From assembly GCF_023023025.1 (NCBI RefSeq), contig NZ_CP095481.1:2542001-2606000 (forward strand): DNA of 64,000 nucleotides. The letters run 5' to 3'. Shown here in pieces: positions 32,047 to 40,199 of this stretch. The position numbers were made by a program, and so were the translations under genes. This DNA comes from Amycolatopsis sp. WQ 127309. GTDB taxonomy: Bacteria; Actinomycetota; Actinomycetes; Mycobacteriales; Pseudonocardiaceae. The notes beneath the pieces were generated by a model that saw nothing but the letters and a program-made list of their open reading frames with translations, searched no databases and was not told the origin of the DNA. The first letter of the stretch is position 1, and every line of letters starts with the position of its first letter.

Positions 32047-32985
32047 ATGATCGAGGCAACGGGCCTCACCAAACGGTACGGAAAGACGCTGGCGGTGAAC
32101 AACCTGTCGTTCTCCGTGGCCGCGGGGCAGGTCACCGGCTTCCTCGGTCCCAACGGGGCGGGCAAGTCGACCACCATGCGGATGATCCTCGGCCTGGACA
32201 ACCCCACCGGGGGCCAGGTCACCATCGGGGGCAAGAAGTACCACGACCTCAAGCAGCCGCTGCGGACCGTCGGAGCGCTGCTCGACGCGAAGTGGGTGCA
32301 CCCCAACCGCTCGGCGCGCGCCCACCTGCAGTGGATGGCGAAGTCCAACAAGATCCCGGCCGCCCGCGTCGACGAAGTGCTCGACACCGTCGGCCTGAGC
32401 AACGTCGCGGGCAAGCGCGCCGGCGGGTTCTCGCTCGGCATGTCGCAGCGGCTCGGCATCGCGGCCGCCCTGCTGGGCGACCCCGAGGTGCTGCTGTTCG
32501 ACGAGCCGGTGAACGGCCTCGACCCGGAGGGCATCCTCTGGATCCGGAAGTTCATGCACCGGCTGGCCGAGGAAGGCCGCACGGTCTTCGTGTCGAGCCA
32601 CCTGCTCTCGGAGATGGCGCTGACCGCCAGCAACCTCGTGGTGATCGGCCGCGGGCAGCTGATCTCGCAGTCGTCGACCGAAGACTTCGTCTCCCGCGCC
32701 GCGGAGAACACGGTCAAGGTCCGCTCGCCGCAGCTGACCGAGCTGCGTGACGTCCTGCAGCGCGCGAGCGCCGGCGTCACCGGCGACGAGAAGGCGCTCG
32801 TCGTGTCCGGGATGGACAGCGACAAGATCGGCGAGATCGCCGCCGAGCACCGGATCGTGCTGCACGAGCTGAGCCCGCAGACCGGCTCGCTCGAGCAGGC
32901 CTTCATGCAGATCACCGGCGACTCCGTCGAGTACCACACCGGTCTCGAAGCCGAGGCGCACCAAGTGCTCGAGTCCGCCAAGTAA
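32047..32985 (+). CDS. ABC transporter ATP-binding protein, module A
   Basis: 312 aa, CcmA/DRA family exporter ATPase. Walker A GPNGAGKST, signature-like SLGMSQRLGIAAALLG, Walker B VLLFDEPVNGLDPEG and H-loop VSSHLL. The C-terminal 100 residues are the DRA-type extension. GAGGAGCAAGCC precedes the ATG. Followed by its permease 28 bp on. The SLGM motif is typical of bacitracin/lantibiotic-type immunity or unknown exporters; substrate not known. Confidence 0.93.
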   Translation: MIEATGLTKRYGKTLAVNNLSFSVAAGQVTGFLGPNGAGKSTTMRMILGLDNPTGGQVTIGGKKYHDLKQPLRTVGALLDAKWVHPNRSARAHLQWMAKSNKIPAARVDEVLDTVGLSNVAGKRAGGFSLGMSQRLGIAAALLGDPEVLLFDEPVNGLDPEGILWIRKFMHRLAEEGRTVFVSSHLLSEMALTASNLVVIGRGQLISQSSTEDFVSRAAENTVKVRSPQLTELRDVLQRASAGVTGDEKALVVSGMDSDKIGEIAAEHRIVLHELSPQTGSLEQAFMQITGDSVEYHTGLEAEAHQVLESAK

Positions 32986-33013
32986 CCGCACACCACACGG
33001 GGAAACCACAGTC

Positions 33014-33766
33014 ATGAACCTGCTCGCGGTCGAACGCATCAAGCTGTTCACCACCCGCTCGCCGTGGTGGTGCGCGCTCATCACCATCGTCCTGTCCGTC
33101 GGTTTCGCCGCCATCCTGGCCGGCGCGACCGAGGCCGGCGACTCGCTGACCGTCTCGGCCACCCAGTTCGGTGGCACGCAGTTCGGCATCGCCGTCGTCA
33201 TGGTGCTCGCCGCCCTCGCGGTGACCACCGAATACCGCTTCAACACCATCCGCACCACCTTCCAGGCGGTGCCGCACCGCTCGCCGGCGCTGGTCGCCAA
33301 GGCCGTCGTCGTCGGGCTGCTGGCGCTGGTCATCGGCGAGATCTCGGCGTTCGGCGCGTGGGGCCTCGCGAAGGTGATGCGGCCGAACGACAACCTCGCC
33401 CTGGCCACCGGCCAGGACTGGGCCACCGTCGCCGGGCTCGGCGTGGTCTTCGCCTTCAGCGCGGTGCTCGCCGTCGCCGTCGGCACCATGATCCGGCACA
33501 GCGCCGGCGCGATCGCCCTGCTGCTCATCTACTCGCTGGCCGTCGAGAGCCTGGTCCAGCTGATCCCGAAGATCGGCAACCACATCCACGAGTGGATGCC
33601 GTTCAACGTGGCCAACAAGTTCCTCGTCGGCTCGACGCCGGCCGGCAACGGCCCCATGCCGTCGGACTCGCCGCTGAGCCCGGGCTGGGCGCTGGCCTAC
33701 TTCGCCGGGGTTTCGATCGTGTTCCTGCTCATCGCCCTCGGGGTGGCGAAGAAGCGGGACGCCTGA
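33014..33766 (+). CDS. ABC-2 type permease, module A
   Basis: 250 aa with six predicted membrane segments. Opens MNLLAVERIKLFTTRSPWW, the usual cytoplasmic start of this permease family, and contains TTEYRFNTIRTTFQAVPHR before the third segment. Ends with VAKKRDA, the same tail as its paralog at 34775. Works with the preceding ATPase as a half-transporter dimer. Terminator follows. Confidence 0.9.
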   Translation: MNLLAVERIKLFTTRSPWWCALITIVLSVGFAAILAGATEAGDSLTVSATQFGGTQFGIAVVMVLAALAVTTEYRFNTIRTTFQAVPHRSPALVAKAVVVGLLALVIGEISAFGAWGLAKVMRPNDNLALATGQDWATVAGLGVVFAFSAVLAVAVGTMIRHSAGAIALLLIYSLAVESLVQLIPKIGNHIHEWMPFNVANKFLVGSTPAGNGPMPSDSPLSPGWALAYFAGVSIVFLLIALGVAKKRDA

Positions 33767-33786
33767 GGGGAAACAGGGGAAAAGGG

Positions 33787-33823
33787 AAATCCGGGTCGCG
33801 CTGTCGGGGGGCGACCCGGATTT
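33787..33823 (+). terminator. Terminator between ABC modules A and B
   Basis: AAATCCGGGTCGC / GCGACCCGGATTT perfect 13-bp arms (33787-33799, 33811-33823) followed by TCCGTTCC, 20 bp after the permease stop. It makes the two ABC pairs separate transcription units. Confidence 0.85.
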
Positions 33824-33866
33824 TCCGTTCCTCGCTAGGCTCACCGCGACGGGACGAGGTGAGCAC

Positions 33867-34778
33867 GTGATCGAAGCGACGGCACTGACCAAGGCGTACG
33901 GCGACACGACCGCCGTGGACCAGCTGACCTTCACCGCGCGCTCCGGCCGCGTGACCGGGTTCCTGGGTCCGAACGGCGCCGGCAAGTCCACGACGATGCG
34001 GCTCATCGTCGGCCTCGACACCCCGGACGCCGGGACCGTGCTCATCGACGGCGTTCCGTACCCCGAGCTGAAGGACCCGCTGACGACGGTCGGCGCGATG
34101 CTGGACGCCGGCTGGCGCCACCCCGGCCGCGGCGGACGTGACCACCTGCGCTGGCTGGCCGCGACCAACGGCATCCCCGACAAGCGCGTCGACCAGGTGC
34201 TGGCGCTGGTCGGGCTGACGAGCGTCGGGAAGACGCGGGCCGGGCGGTACTCGCTCGGCATGCTGCAGCGGCTGGGGATCGCCGCCGCGCTGCTCGGCGA
34301 CCCGCGCGTGCTGCTGTTCGACGAGCCGGTCAACGGCCTCGACCCCGAGGGCATGGCCTGGATCCGGCAGCTGCTGCACTCGCTGGCCGCCGAGGGCCGG
34401 ACCGTGTTCGTGTCGAGCCACCTGCTGCCGGAGATGGCGCAGACCGCCCAGGACCTGGTGGTGATCGGCCGGGGCCGGCTGATCTACCAGGGCTCGATGG
34501 ACGAGTTCGTCGCCCGCACGAGCCACCACGGCGTGCGCGTGCGCACCCCGCACGCCGACGAGCTGCGCGCCGCGCTCACCGGGCAGGTGACGTTCACCGA
34601 AGCCGACGGCGCCTTCGTGGTGTCCGGAGTGGACAGTGACCGGATCGGGCAGCTCGCCTTCGACGCCGGCGCGACGCTGCACGAGCTGAGCCCGATCACC
34701 GGCTCGCTCGAGCAGGCCTACCTCGACCTCACCCGCGAGGCCGTGGAGTTCTCCGCCGCTCCGGAGGCCGCGAAGTGA
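33867..34778 (+). CDS. ABC transporter ATP-binding protein, module B (paralog)
   Basis: 303 aa, clearly a duplicate of the ATPase at 32047: same GPNGAGKST, SLGMLQRLGIAAALLG, VLLFDEPVNGLDPEG and LHELSP.TGSLEQA near the C-terminus. GTG start behind GACGAGGTGAG. It overlaps its permease by GTGA, whereas module A has a 28-bp gap. Substrate unknown. Confidence 0.93.
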   Translation: MIEATALTKAYGDTTAVDQLTFTARSGRVTGFLGPNGAGKSTTMRLIVGLDTPDAGTVLIDGVPYPELKDPLTTVGAMLDAGWRHPGRGGRDHLRWLAATNGIPDKRVDQVLALVGLTSVGKTRAGRYSLGMLQRLGIAAALLGDPRVLLFDEPVNGLDPEGMAWIRQLLHSLAAEGRTVFVSSHLLPEMAQTAQDLVVIGRGRLIYQGSMDEFVARTSHHGVRVRTPHADELRAALTGQVTFTEADGAFVVSGVDSDRIGQLAFDAGATLHELSPITGSLEQAYLDLTREAVEFSAAPEAAK

Positions 34779-35533
34779 CGACCTTGAACCTGCTCCGCGC
34801 CGAGCGCATCAAGCTCTTCAGCACCCGGGCGCCGTTATGGTGCCTGACCCTCGCGTTCGTCGCGCCGCTCGGCTTCACCGCGCTGTTCTTCGCGCTGGCC
34901 GGGCCGGAGATCCCGGCGACCGTCGGCAACACGCAGCTCGCGAGCGGCAACGGCCGGACCGTGCTGCTCGTGCTCGCCGTGCTCGCGACGGCGTCGGAGT
35001 TCGGCTGGGGCACGATGCGGCTGACCTTCCAGGCCGTCCCGCGCCGGGTGCCCGCGCTGCTGGCGAAGGTGACGATCATCGGCGCGGTGGGTGCTGTGCT
35101 CGGGCTGGTCGTCGGCTTCGGCGCCTGGGGTGTCGGGACGCTGGTGCAGCCGGACGCCGATCTCGCGCTGCACTCGGGTGCGGAGTGGCGCTCGGTGCTC
35201 GGCCAGAGCCTGGTCTTCCTGTTCACCGCGGTGGCCGGCGTCGGGGTCGCACTGCTGCTGCGCAACGTCGCCTTCGCGCTGGCCGCGGTGCTCGTGTGGA
35301 CGCAGCTGCTGGAGGGCCTGGTCGTCTTCATCCCGGGCGCGGGCAGGCACATCTACCAGTGGATGCCGTTCCACGCCGCGGACGAGTTCGTCGGCGCGGG
35401 TGGCTTCGCCGCCGGGCCGCTGCAGCTGTCGGCCGCGCCGCTGAGCCCGTGGGGCTACCTCGGTTACTTCGCCGCCATCAGCATTGCCCTGTTCGTGGCC
35501 GGCGTGGTCGTCACGGCGAAGCGCGATGCCTGA
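34775..35533 (+). CDS. ABC-2 type permease, module B (paralog)
   Basis: 252 aa, six membrane segments; aligns end to end with the module A permease (NLLRAERIKLFSTRAPLWC; MRLTFQAVPRRVPALLAK; IYQWMPFHAADEF; VVVTAKRDA). Second gene of module B. Divergence between the copies suggests an old duplication. Confidence 0.9.
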   Translation: MTTLNLLRAERIKLFSTRAPLWCLTLAFVAPLGFTALFFALAGPEIPATVGNTQLASGNGRTVLLVLAVLATASEFGWGTMRLTFQAVPRRVPALLAKVTIIGAVGAVLGLVVGFGAWGVGTLVQPDADLALHSGAEWRSVLGQSLVFLFTAVAGVGVALLLRNVAFALAAVLVWTQLLEGLVVFIPGAGRHIYQWMPFHAADEFVGAGGFAAGPLQLSAAPLSPWGYLGYFAAISIALFVAGVVVTAKRDA

Positions 35534-35685
35534 GCGTGATCGCCGTCTCACTACTCCACAAAACTGTGTTAAGAGAAGATGAAAACGTTGTGGCTTCTCT
35601 CACAGGCGCCGGACATAATGCTATGACCAGGCAATATTCGTAAGTGAGTGAACCGGACCCGTCTGAGCTCCCCTGGAGGTGATCC

Positions 35686-36261
35686 TTGGCGGTGGACACC
35701 GGTCAAGAATTGGGCAGCACGATTCCCCGGGCCCGCGTCGAAGACGACGCACCGCGGCTCGAACCCATGTTGGATCTTGAATGGTCGCGGGCCATCGAAC
35801 TCCCGCAGAACGCCATGGCGGCGGGCACGCCCGCGGAACTTCGCCGTGCCTGGGTGCATCGCGCGCCCGAGGACAGCGTGCTGGCGCTGTTCCGCGCGTC
35901 GGCCGGGATGGCCGGACCGATCCCCGCGCCGTGGTGGCTGCGCGCGGTCGCGGACGGCAAGCTCGATTCCCGGGAACAGGGTTTCCGCGTCGAGGACCGC
36001 ATCGCGCAACTGCTCGGCAGGCGGCCGGGCTGGGAATTCGTCCCCTGGGCCGCGGACGGCGAATCGGGCTACTGGGAGTTCATGCCGTCCGAACGCGGGA
36101 AATCGGGACACGCGATTCCCACGACGGTGATGAACACCGATCGGCACGGCGGCTGGATCGACGTCCTCCCGGCGCACACCGGGCCGACGCCGGACCCGAT
36201 CCCGGTCGCCGGACTGGCCGGCCTGCGGTCCCGGCTCGGGGAGTTCGAAGCCGCTCGGTGA
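35686..36261 (+). CDS. Hypothetical protein upstream of trmB
   Basis: 191 aa from a TTG placed 6 nt after GGAGG; a GTG two codons later is possible. No domain recognised. It has PAPWWLRAVADG, a Gln/Arg helix (EQGFRVEDRIAQLLGR) and WEFVPWAADGESGYWEFMPSER, with no signal peptide or membrane segment. The gap before it (35534-35685) is AT-rich and holds a possible hairpin, AGAGAAG/CTTCTCT. It ends 20 bp before trmB, but trmB seems to have its own promoter. Confidence 0.7.
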   Translation: MAVDTGQELGSTIPRARVEDDAPRLEPMLDLEWSRAIELPQNAMAAGTPAELRRAWVHRAPEDSVLALFRASAGMAGPIPAPWWLRAVADGKLDSREQGFRVEDRIAQLLGRRPGWEFVPWAADGESGYWEFMPSERGKSGHAIPTTVMNTDRHGGWIDVLPAHTGPTPDPIPVAGLAGLRSRLGEFEAAR

Positions 36262-36281
36262 CCACCAGTTAGCCTCGCTTG

Positions 36282-36977
36282 GTGGAGAACGAGGACAGTC
36301 GACGGCTGCGCAGCGTCGTCAGCTACGTCAAGCGCGGTGGCCGGATGACCGTCGGGCAGCAACGCGCGTGGGACGAGCTGTGGCCGGACGTCGGCCGCAC
36401 GGTGGGCGAGCTGCCCGCCGGGACGCTGGACTTCGGCGCGTGGTTCGGCCGTGAGGCGCCGGTGCTGATCGAGATCGGCTCCGGCATGGGCGAGACGACG
36501 TCGCAGCTGGCCGCCGCGGCGCCGGAGCTGAACTACGTCGCCGTCGAGGTCTACGACCCGGGCCTCGGCCAGCTGATGCTGCGCGCCGAAAAGCTGGGCG
36601 TCGAGAACCTCCGGCTGCTGCACGGTGACGCCGTCGTGCTGCTCACCGAGCACGTCGAGCCCGGGACGCTGCACGGCGTCCGGCTGTTCTTCCCGGACCC
36701 GTGGCCGAAGAAGAAGCACCACAAGCGGCGGATCGTGTCGCCGTCGTTCGCCGCGCTCGTGGCGTCGCGGCTCGCACCCGGCGGGACGTTCCACATGGCG
36801 ACCGACTGGGAGAACTACGCCGAGCAGATGCTCGAGGTCTGCTCGGCCGAGCCGGCGTTGAAGAACCGGTACGACGGCTGGGCGCCGCGCCCGGAGTGGC
36901 GGCCGGTGACCAAGTTCGAGCAGCGCGCCGACGTCGACGGCCGCGTCTCGCACGACCTCATCTTCGAGAAGCGCTAG
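36282..36977 (+). CDS. trmB: tRNA (guanine-N7-)-methyltransferase
   Basis: 231 aa. SAM-binding motif LIEIGSGMGETTSQLA, then LHGDAVVLL, the TrmB signature RLFFPDPWPKKKHHKRRIV and the C-terminal TKFEQRA...HDLIFEK. It makes m7G46 in the variable loop of tRNAs. TAGCCT six nt before the GTG and no Shine-Dalgarno suggest a leaderless start there; a TTG one codon upstream is the alternative. Confidence 0.95.
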   Translation: MENEDSRRLRSVVSYVKRGGRMTVGQQRAWDELWPDVGRTVGELPAGTLDFGAWFGREAPVLIEIGSGMGETTSQLAAAAPELNYVAVEVYDPGLGQLMLRAEKLGVENLRLLHGDAVVLLTEHVEPGTLHGVRLFFPDPWPKKKHHKRRIVSPSFAALVASRLAPGGTFHMATDWENYAEQMLEVCSAEPALKNRYDGWAPRPEWRPVTKFEQRADVDGRVSHDLIFEKR

Positions 36978-36982
36978 AAACG

Positions 36983-37029
36983 CTGAAGGGGACCCTCCCC
37001 GGATCCCCGCGGAGAAAGGTCCCCTTCAG
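36983..37029. terminator. Bidirectional terminator trmB / FtsX-type permease
   Basis: CTGAAGGGGACC / GGTCCCCTTCAG, 12-bp perfect arms at 36983-36994 and 37018-37029 with a 23-nt loop that can form further pairs. Lies between convergent stops. Confidence 0.78.
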
Positions 37030-37077
37030 CTCACTACCCCCGGTGCTCGCCCCTCCCCCGACAGAGGGGCGAACGTC

Positions 37078-39327
37078 CTATTCCTCGGCCAGCGGCTCGG
37101 CCTGGACCCGCTTGAGGGCGGGCGTGCAGACCGACGCGCCGAGCAGGGCCACGCCGACCCCCAGCACCACCGGCGCCAGGAGCCACGGACTCACCACGAT
37201 CCCGCGTGGGTCGACCATGCTGTAGAGCCCAACACCGACGAGCACCCCGACGATTCCCGCGCCGATGGTGGCGACCAGCGCGGGCAGCGCGGCCTCCATC
37301 CGCAGCGCCCGCGACAGCACCCGCACCGGCGTGCCGGCGGCCATCAGCGCCCCGAACGTCCGGCGGCGGTCCATCACCGAACCGGCGGTCGCGACGGCGG
37401 CGCTGCAGCCGGCCAGGACCCCGGCCGCGAGCAGCCCGATCACCGTGACCCGGCGCAGGTCGCCGAGCTCGGTCTGCTGGTTGAACAGGTACTGGTCCCG
37501 GCTGCCGACCTCCTCGCCGGCGGCCGGCCCGGCCAGCGCCGTCCGCACGATCTCGCGGTTCGCGTCGGTGGTCGGCGCGACCACGGTGACGTAACTCGGC
37601 GCCAAGCCCTCCGGCAGCGCGGCCGGGTCGATGATCGACGTGCCGGCCAGGTCGGCGTCCGGCAGGTGGATGGCTTCCGCCCGCGTCCCCGATTTGACGG
37701 CCACGGCCGGCCCTTCCCAGTTGTCGACGACCTTGTACTGCGCCAGGTCGAGCGCCGAGTCGCCGAAGACGGCCGGACCGCCCGTGCAGTTCTCCGCGGT
37801 GAGCCCGAACCGGGTCAGCTTGACCGCGTCCGCGCAGCTCATCACCAGCGCCCGGTGGCCGGTGCGGTTCGCGCCCTCGCCCTGGACCAGGTAAACCTGG
37901 CCGACCGCGACGGCCCTCTCGGACTGCCCGTACTTCCGCAGCGAGCCGTTGGCCTGGTCGACGATCTTGCTCGCGTGCTGACCGTCGGTGTCGACGTAGA
38001 GCACGGAGTCCTGGAAGGACCGGCCGCCGCCCGCCATCGACTCGAACGTCGGCAGCAGCGTCAGCGCCATCGACCCGGCGAACACCGCGAGCACGATCCC
38101 GGCGGAGGCGCGGTAGGCGCTCTTCGGGTCGTCACGCAGGCGTCGCCCGGCGAGCAGCGACGACGGCCGCCGCCAGATCCGGACGAACGTGCCGCCCACC
38201 GCCGACGTCACCCACGGGCCGACGATCGCGGCCGAGCCGACCAGCAGGAACAGCCCCACCATGACCATGCCGATGCCGCCGGAGTCACCCGAAGTCGAGA
38301 CCGCGTAGAGGAAGAACAGCCCGGCCGCGGGCAGGGCCAGCAGCCGCCACCAGCGCAACGGCTTCTTCGTGTGACCGCCCGCGGCGAACAGCGGGTTCTT
38401 CAGCACCCGCCGCAGGCCCAGGACGCCGGCCAGCACCACGAGCACCGGGATCGCCACGACGATGAACACCGTCAGGCCGACCGGCAGCGTGAAGTCGGCC
38501 GCCTGCCAGGTGCCGCCGGCCCAGGGCACGAACGACGCGAGGCCGTGCAGCGCCGGGCTGAGCAGCAGGCCGAGCAGGGCGCCGATGCCCGCGGACAGCG
38601 TGGTCTCGGCGGCCACCATGTTCGTGACCTGCCCCGGTGTCGCGCCGGCCAGCCGGAGCGCGGCCAGCCGCCGCTCGCGCCGAGCGGCCGTCAGCCGCGC
38701 CGACGACGCGACCAGCACCAGGCTCGGCACCAGCAGCACGATGATGCCGACCCAGGACAGCAGCATCAGCAGGCCGTCCGCACTGGCTTTCCCGTTCGGG
38801 AAGCCCGAGACCGGTGACGACGCCTCGGGCATCGCGTCCGGCGTGTGCCCGGTCAGCGCGACGAGCTGTTCGGGGAAGCGCAGGGCGTCGTCGCCCAGCG
38901 CCCCGACGGGCTTGCCGAACCGGTCGCCGAGCTGCGCGGCGGAGTTGCCCTGCAGCAACCGGCCGAGCGCGGGGGACACCACGGTCTCGCCCGGCCCGGG
39001 CAGCTGCGGCACTCCCGCCGGCAGCTGGATCCCGGCCGCGGTGGCGCCCGGCGCCAGCGCGACGTCGACGCGGCTGATCTGCCGGCCGTCGAAGTAGTCC
39101 TTCGAGACGGAGTACACCAGCTTCGCCGGGCCGTCGGTGCTGCGGCTGGAGAACTGGTAACCCTGCCAGACGGCGCGCTGCTCACGGTTCTGCGTGGCGA
39201 ACGGCAGCGTCGCCAGCAGCAGCACCAGCCCGGTCGCGACGGCCACCCCGACCGCGGTGAGGATCGCCGACGTCCGGGTCCGCCGGTCGACCTTCAGCAC
39301 CCGCAGGGCGATCTGCAGCGAGTTCAT
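37078..39327 (-). CDS. FtsX-like ABC permease (MacB-type, two FtsX domains)
   Basis: 749 aa. N-terminal membrane segment (SAILTAVGVAVATGLVLLLATLPF), a first extracytoplasmic domain, three segments with the FtsX pattern SSARLTAARRERRLAALRLAGATPGQV, a second extracytoplasmic domain and a last FtsX unit (DRRRTFGALMAAGTPVRVLSRALRMEAALPALV). Such proteins are mechanotransmitters that move lipids or peptides outward or signal to kinases. It overlaps its ATPase by ATGA and diverges from a two-component system, a common pairing for envelope-stress detox modules. Confidence 0.9.
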   Translation of the reverse strand: MNSLQIALRVLKVDRRTRTSAILTAVGVAVATGLVLLLATLPFATQNREQRAVWQGYQFSSRSTDGPAKLVYSVSKDYFDGRQISRVDVALAPGATAAGIQLPAGVPQLPGPGETVVSPALGRLLQGNSAAQLGDRFGKPVGALGDDALRFPEQLVALTGHTPDAMPEASSPVSGFPNGKASADGLLMLLSWVGIIVLLVPSLVLVASSARLTAARRERRLAALRLAGATPGQVTNMVAAETTLSAGIGALLGLLLSPALHGLASFVPWAGGTWQAADFTLPVGLTVFIVVAIPVLVVLAGVLGLRRVLKNPLFAAGGHTKKPLRWWRLLALPAAGLFFLYAVSTSGDSGGIGMVMVGLFLLVGSAAIVGPWVTSAVGGTFVRIWRRPSSLLAGRRLRDDPKSAYRASAGIVLAVFAGSMALTLLPTFESMAGGGRSFQDSVLYVDTDGQHASKIVDQANGSLRKYGQSERAVAVGQVYLVQGEGANRTGHRALVMSCADAVKLTRFGLTAENCTGGPAVFGDSALDLAQYKVVDNWEGPAVAVKSGTRAEAIHLPDADLAGTSIIDPAALPEGLAPSYVTVVAPTTDANREIVRTALAGPAAGEEVGSRDQYLFNQQTELGDLRRVTVIGLLAAGVLAGCSAAVATAGSVMDRRRTFGALMAAGTPVRVLSRALRMEAALPALVATIGAGIVGVLVGVGLYSMVDPRGIVVSPWLLAPVVLGVGVALLGASVCTPALKRVQAEPLAEE

Positions 39328-40025
39328 GCCGCGAGCCTCGTGGCGATCAGGCCGTCCCGGATGGCGACGGTCTTCGGCATCGACTCGGCCAGTTCGCGGT
39401 CGTGCGTCACGACGATCACCGCGGCGCCCGTCTCGTGGGCGGCGCCGAGCAGGGCGTCCATCGTGTCGCGGCCAGTGCGGGTGTCGAGGGCGCCGGTCGG
39501 CTCGTCGGCGAAGATCACCTTCGGCCGGTGGGTCAGCGCCCGCGCGATCGCGACGCGCTGGGCCTCGCCGCCGGACAGCTCACCGGGGCGACGGCGCTCC
39601 TTGCCGGCCAGGCCGAGGCGCGAAAGCCATTGGCGCCCGGCGTCGATGGCTTCCTTGCGGCCGAGGCCGGCCAGCAGTGACGGCAGCGCGACGTTCTCCT
39701 CCGCCGACAGCTCCGCGACGAGCATCCCGGACTGGAAGACGAAACCGAACTCGGTGCGGCGCAGCTCGCTGCGCTTCTTCTCGCCGAGGTGGTCGATCCG
39801 CTGTCCGGCCAGGAAGATCTGCCCGTCGTCGGCCCGGAGGATGCCGGCCAGCACGTGCAGCAGCGACGTCTTGCCCGAGCCGGACGGCCCGACGATGGCG
39901 ACGGCGTCCCGCGGCTGGATGTCGATGTCGATGCCGGCCAAGGCGTACTGCGCGCCGTAGCGCTTCACGAGCCCACGGCCGGACAGCACCGGCCCATCGG
40001 TCCACTGTGGAGTGTTCGGGTCCAC
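39324..40025 (-). CDS. ABC transporter ATP-binding protein (LolD/MacB type)
   Basis: 233 aa from a GTG behind GGGGAG. Walker A GPSGSGKT, Q-loop FVFQSGMLV, signature LSGGEAQRVAIARAL, Walker B VIFADEPTGALD and H-loop VVTHD. The PTGALD sequence is typical of MacB/FtsE-like ATPases. It supplies energy to the permease encoded next. Divergent from kinase 2 across 174 bp that contain a 16-bp perfect palindrome. Confidence 0.95.
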   Translation of the reverse strand: MDPNTPQWTDGPVLSGRGLVKRYGAQYALAGIDIDIQPRDAVAIVGPSGSGKTSLLHVLAGILRADDGQIFLAGQRIDHLGEKKRSELRRTEFGFVFQSGMLVAELSAEENVALPSLLAGLGRKEAIDAGRQWLSRLGLAGKERRRPGELSGGEAQRVAIARALTHRPKVIFADEPTGALDTRTGRDTMDALLGAAHETGAAVIVVTHDRELAESMPKTVAIRDGLIATRLAA

Positions 40026-40125
40026 GAGGTTCTCCCCTGTCGGTCGGGATCTTGATGCCGATGAGCTTCGCCGAGAGCAAGGGATGTCCACTTCGGGCAG
40101 ACGGCCAGTCACGGGCCCGCCCGCA

Positions 40126-40141
40126 TCGGCCGATCGGCCGA
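40126..40141. promoter_or_regulatory. 16-bp perfect palindrome between ABC operon and kinase 2
   Basis: TCGGCCGATCGGCCGA is fully self-complementary and lies about 100 bp from one start and 60 bp from the other. A response-regulator dimer site is plausible; the GC-rich composition lowers certainty. Confidence 0.4.
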
Positions 40142-40199
40142 GGGAGCGCGAGCCACTCGGCCAAGGTGCGGACGCCCGCGGATCCTCTAACGTCACGTT

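Noticed and set aside
32047..35533. One four-gene ABC operon
   Set aside because: A perfect terminator (33787-33823) and a fresh ribosome binding site separate the two pairs, so they are more likely two units.
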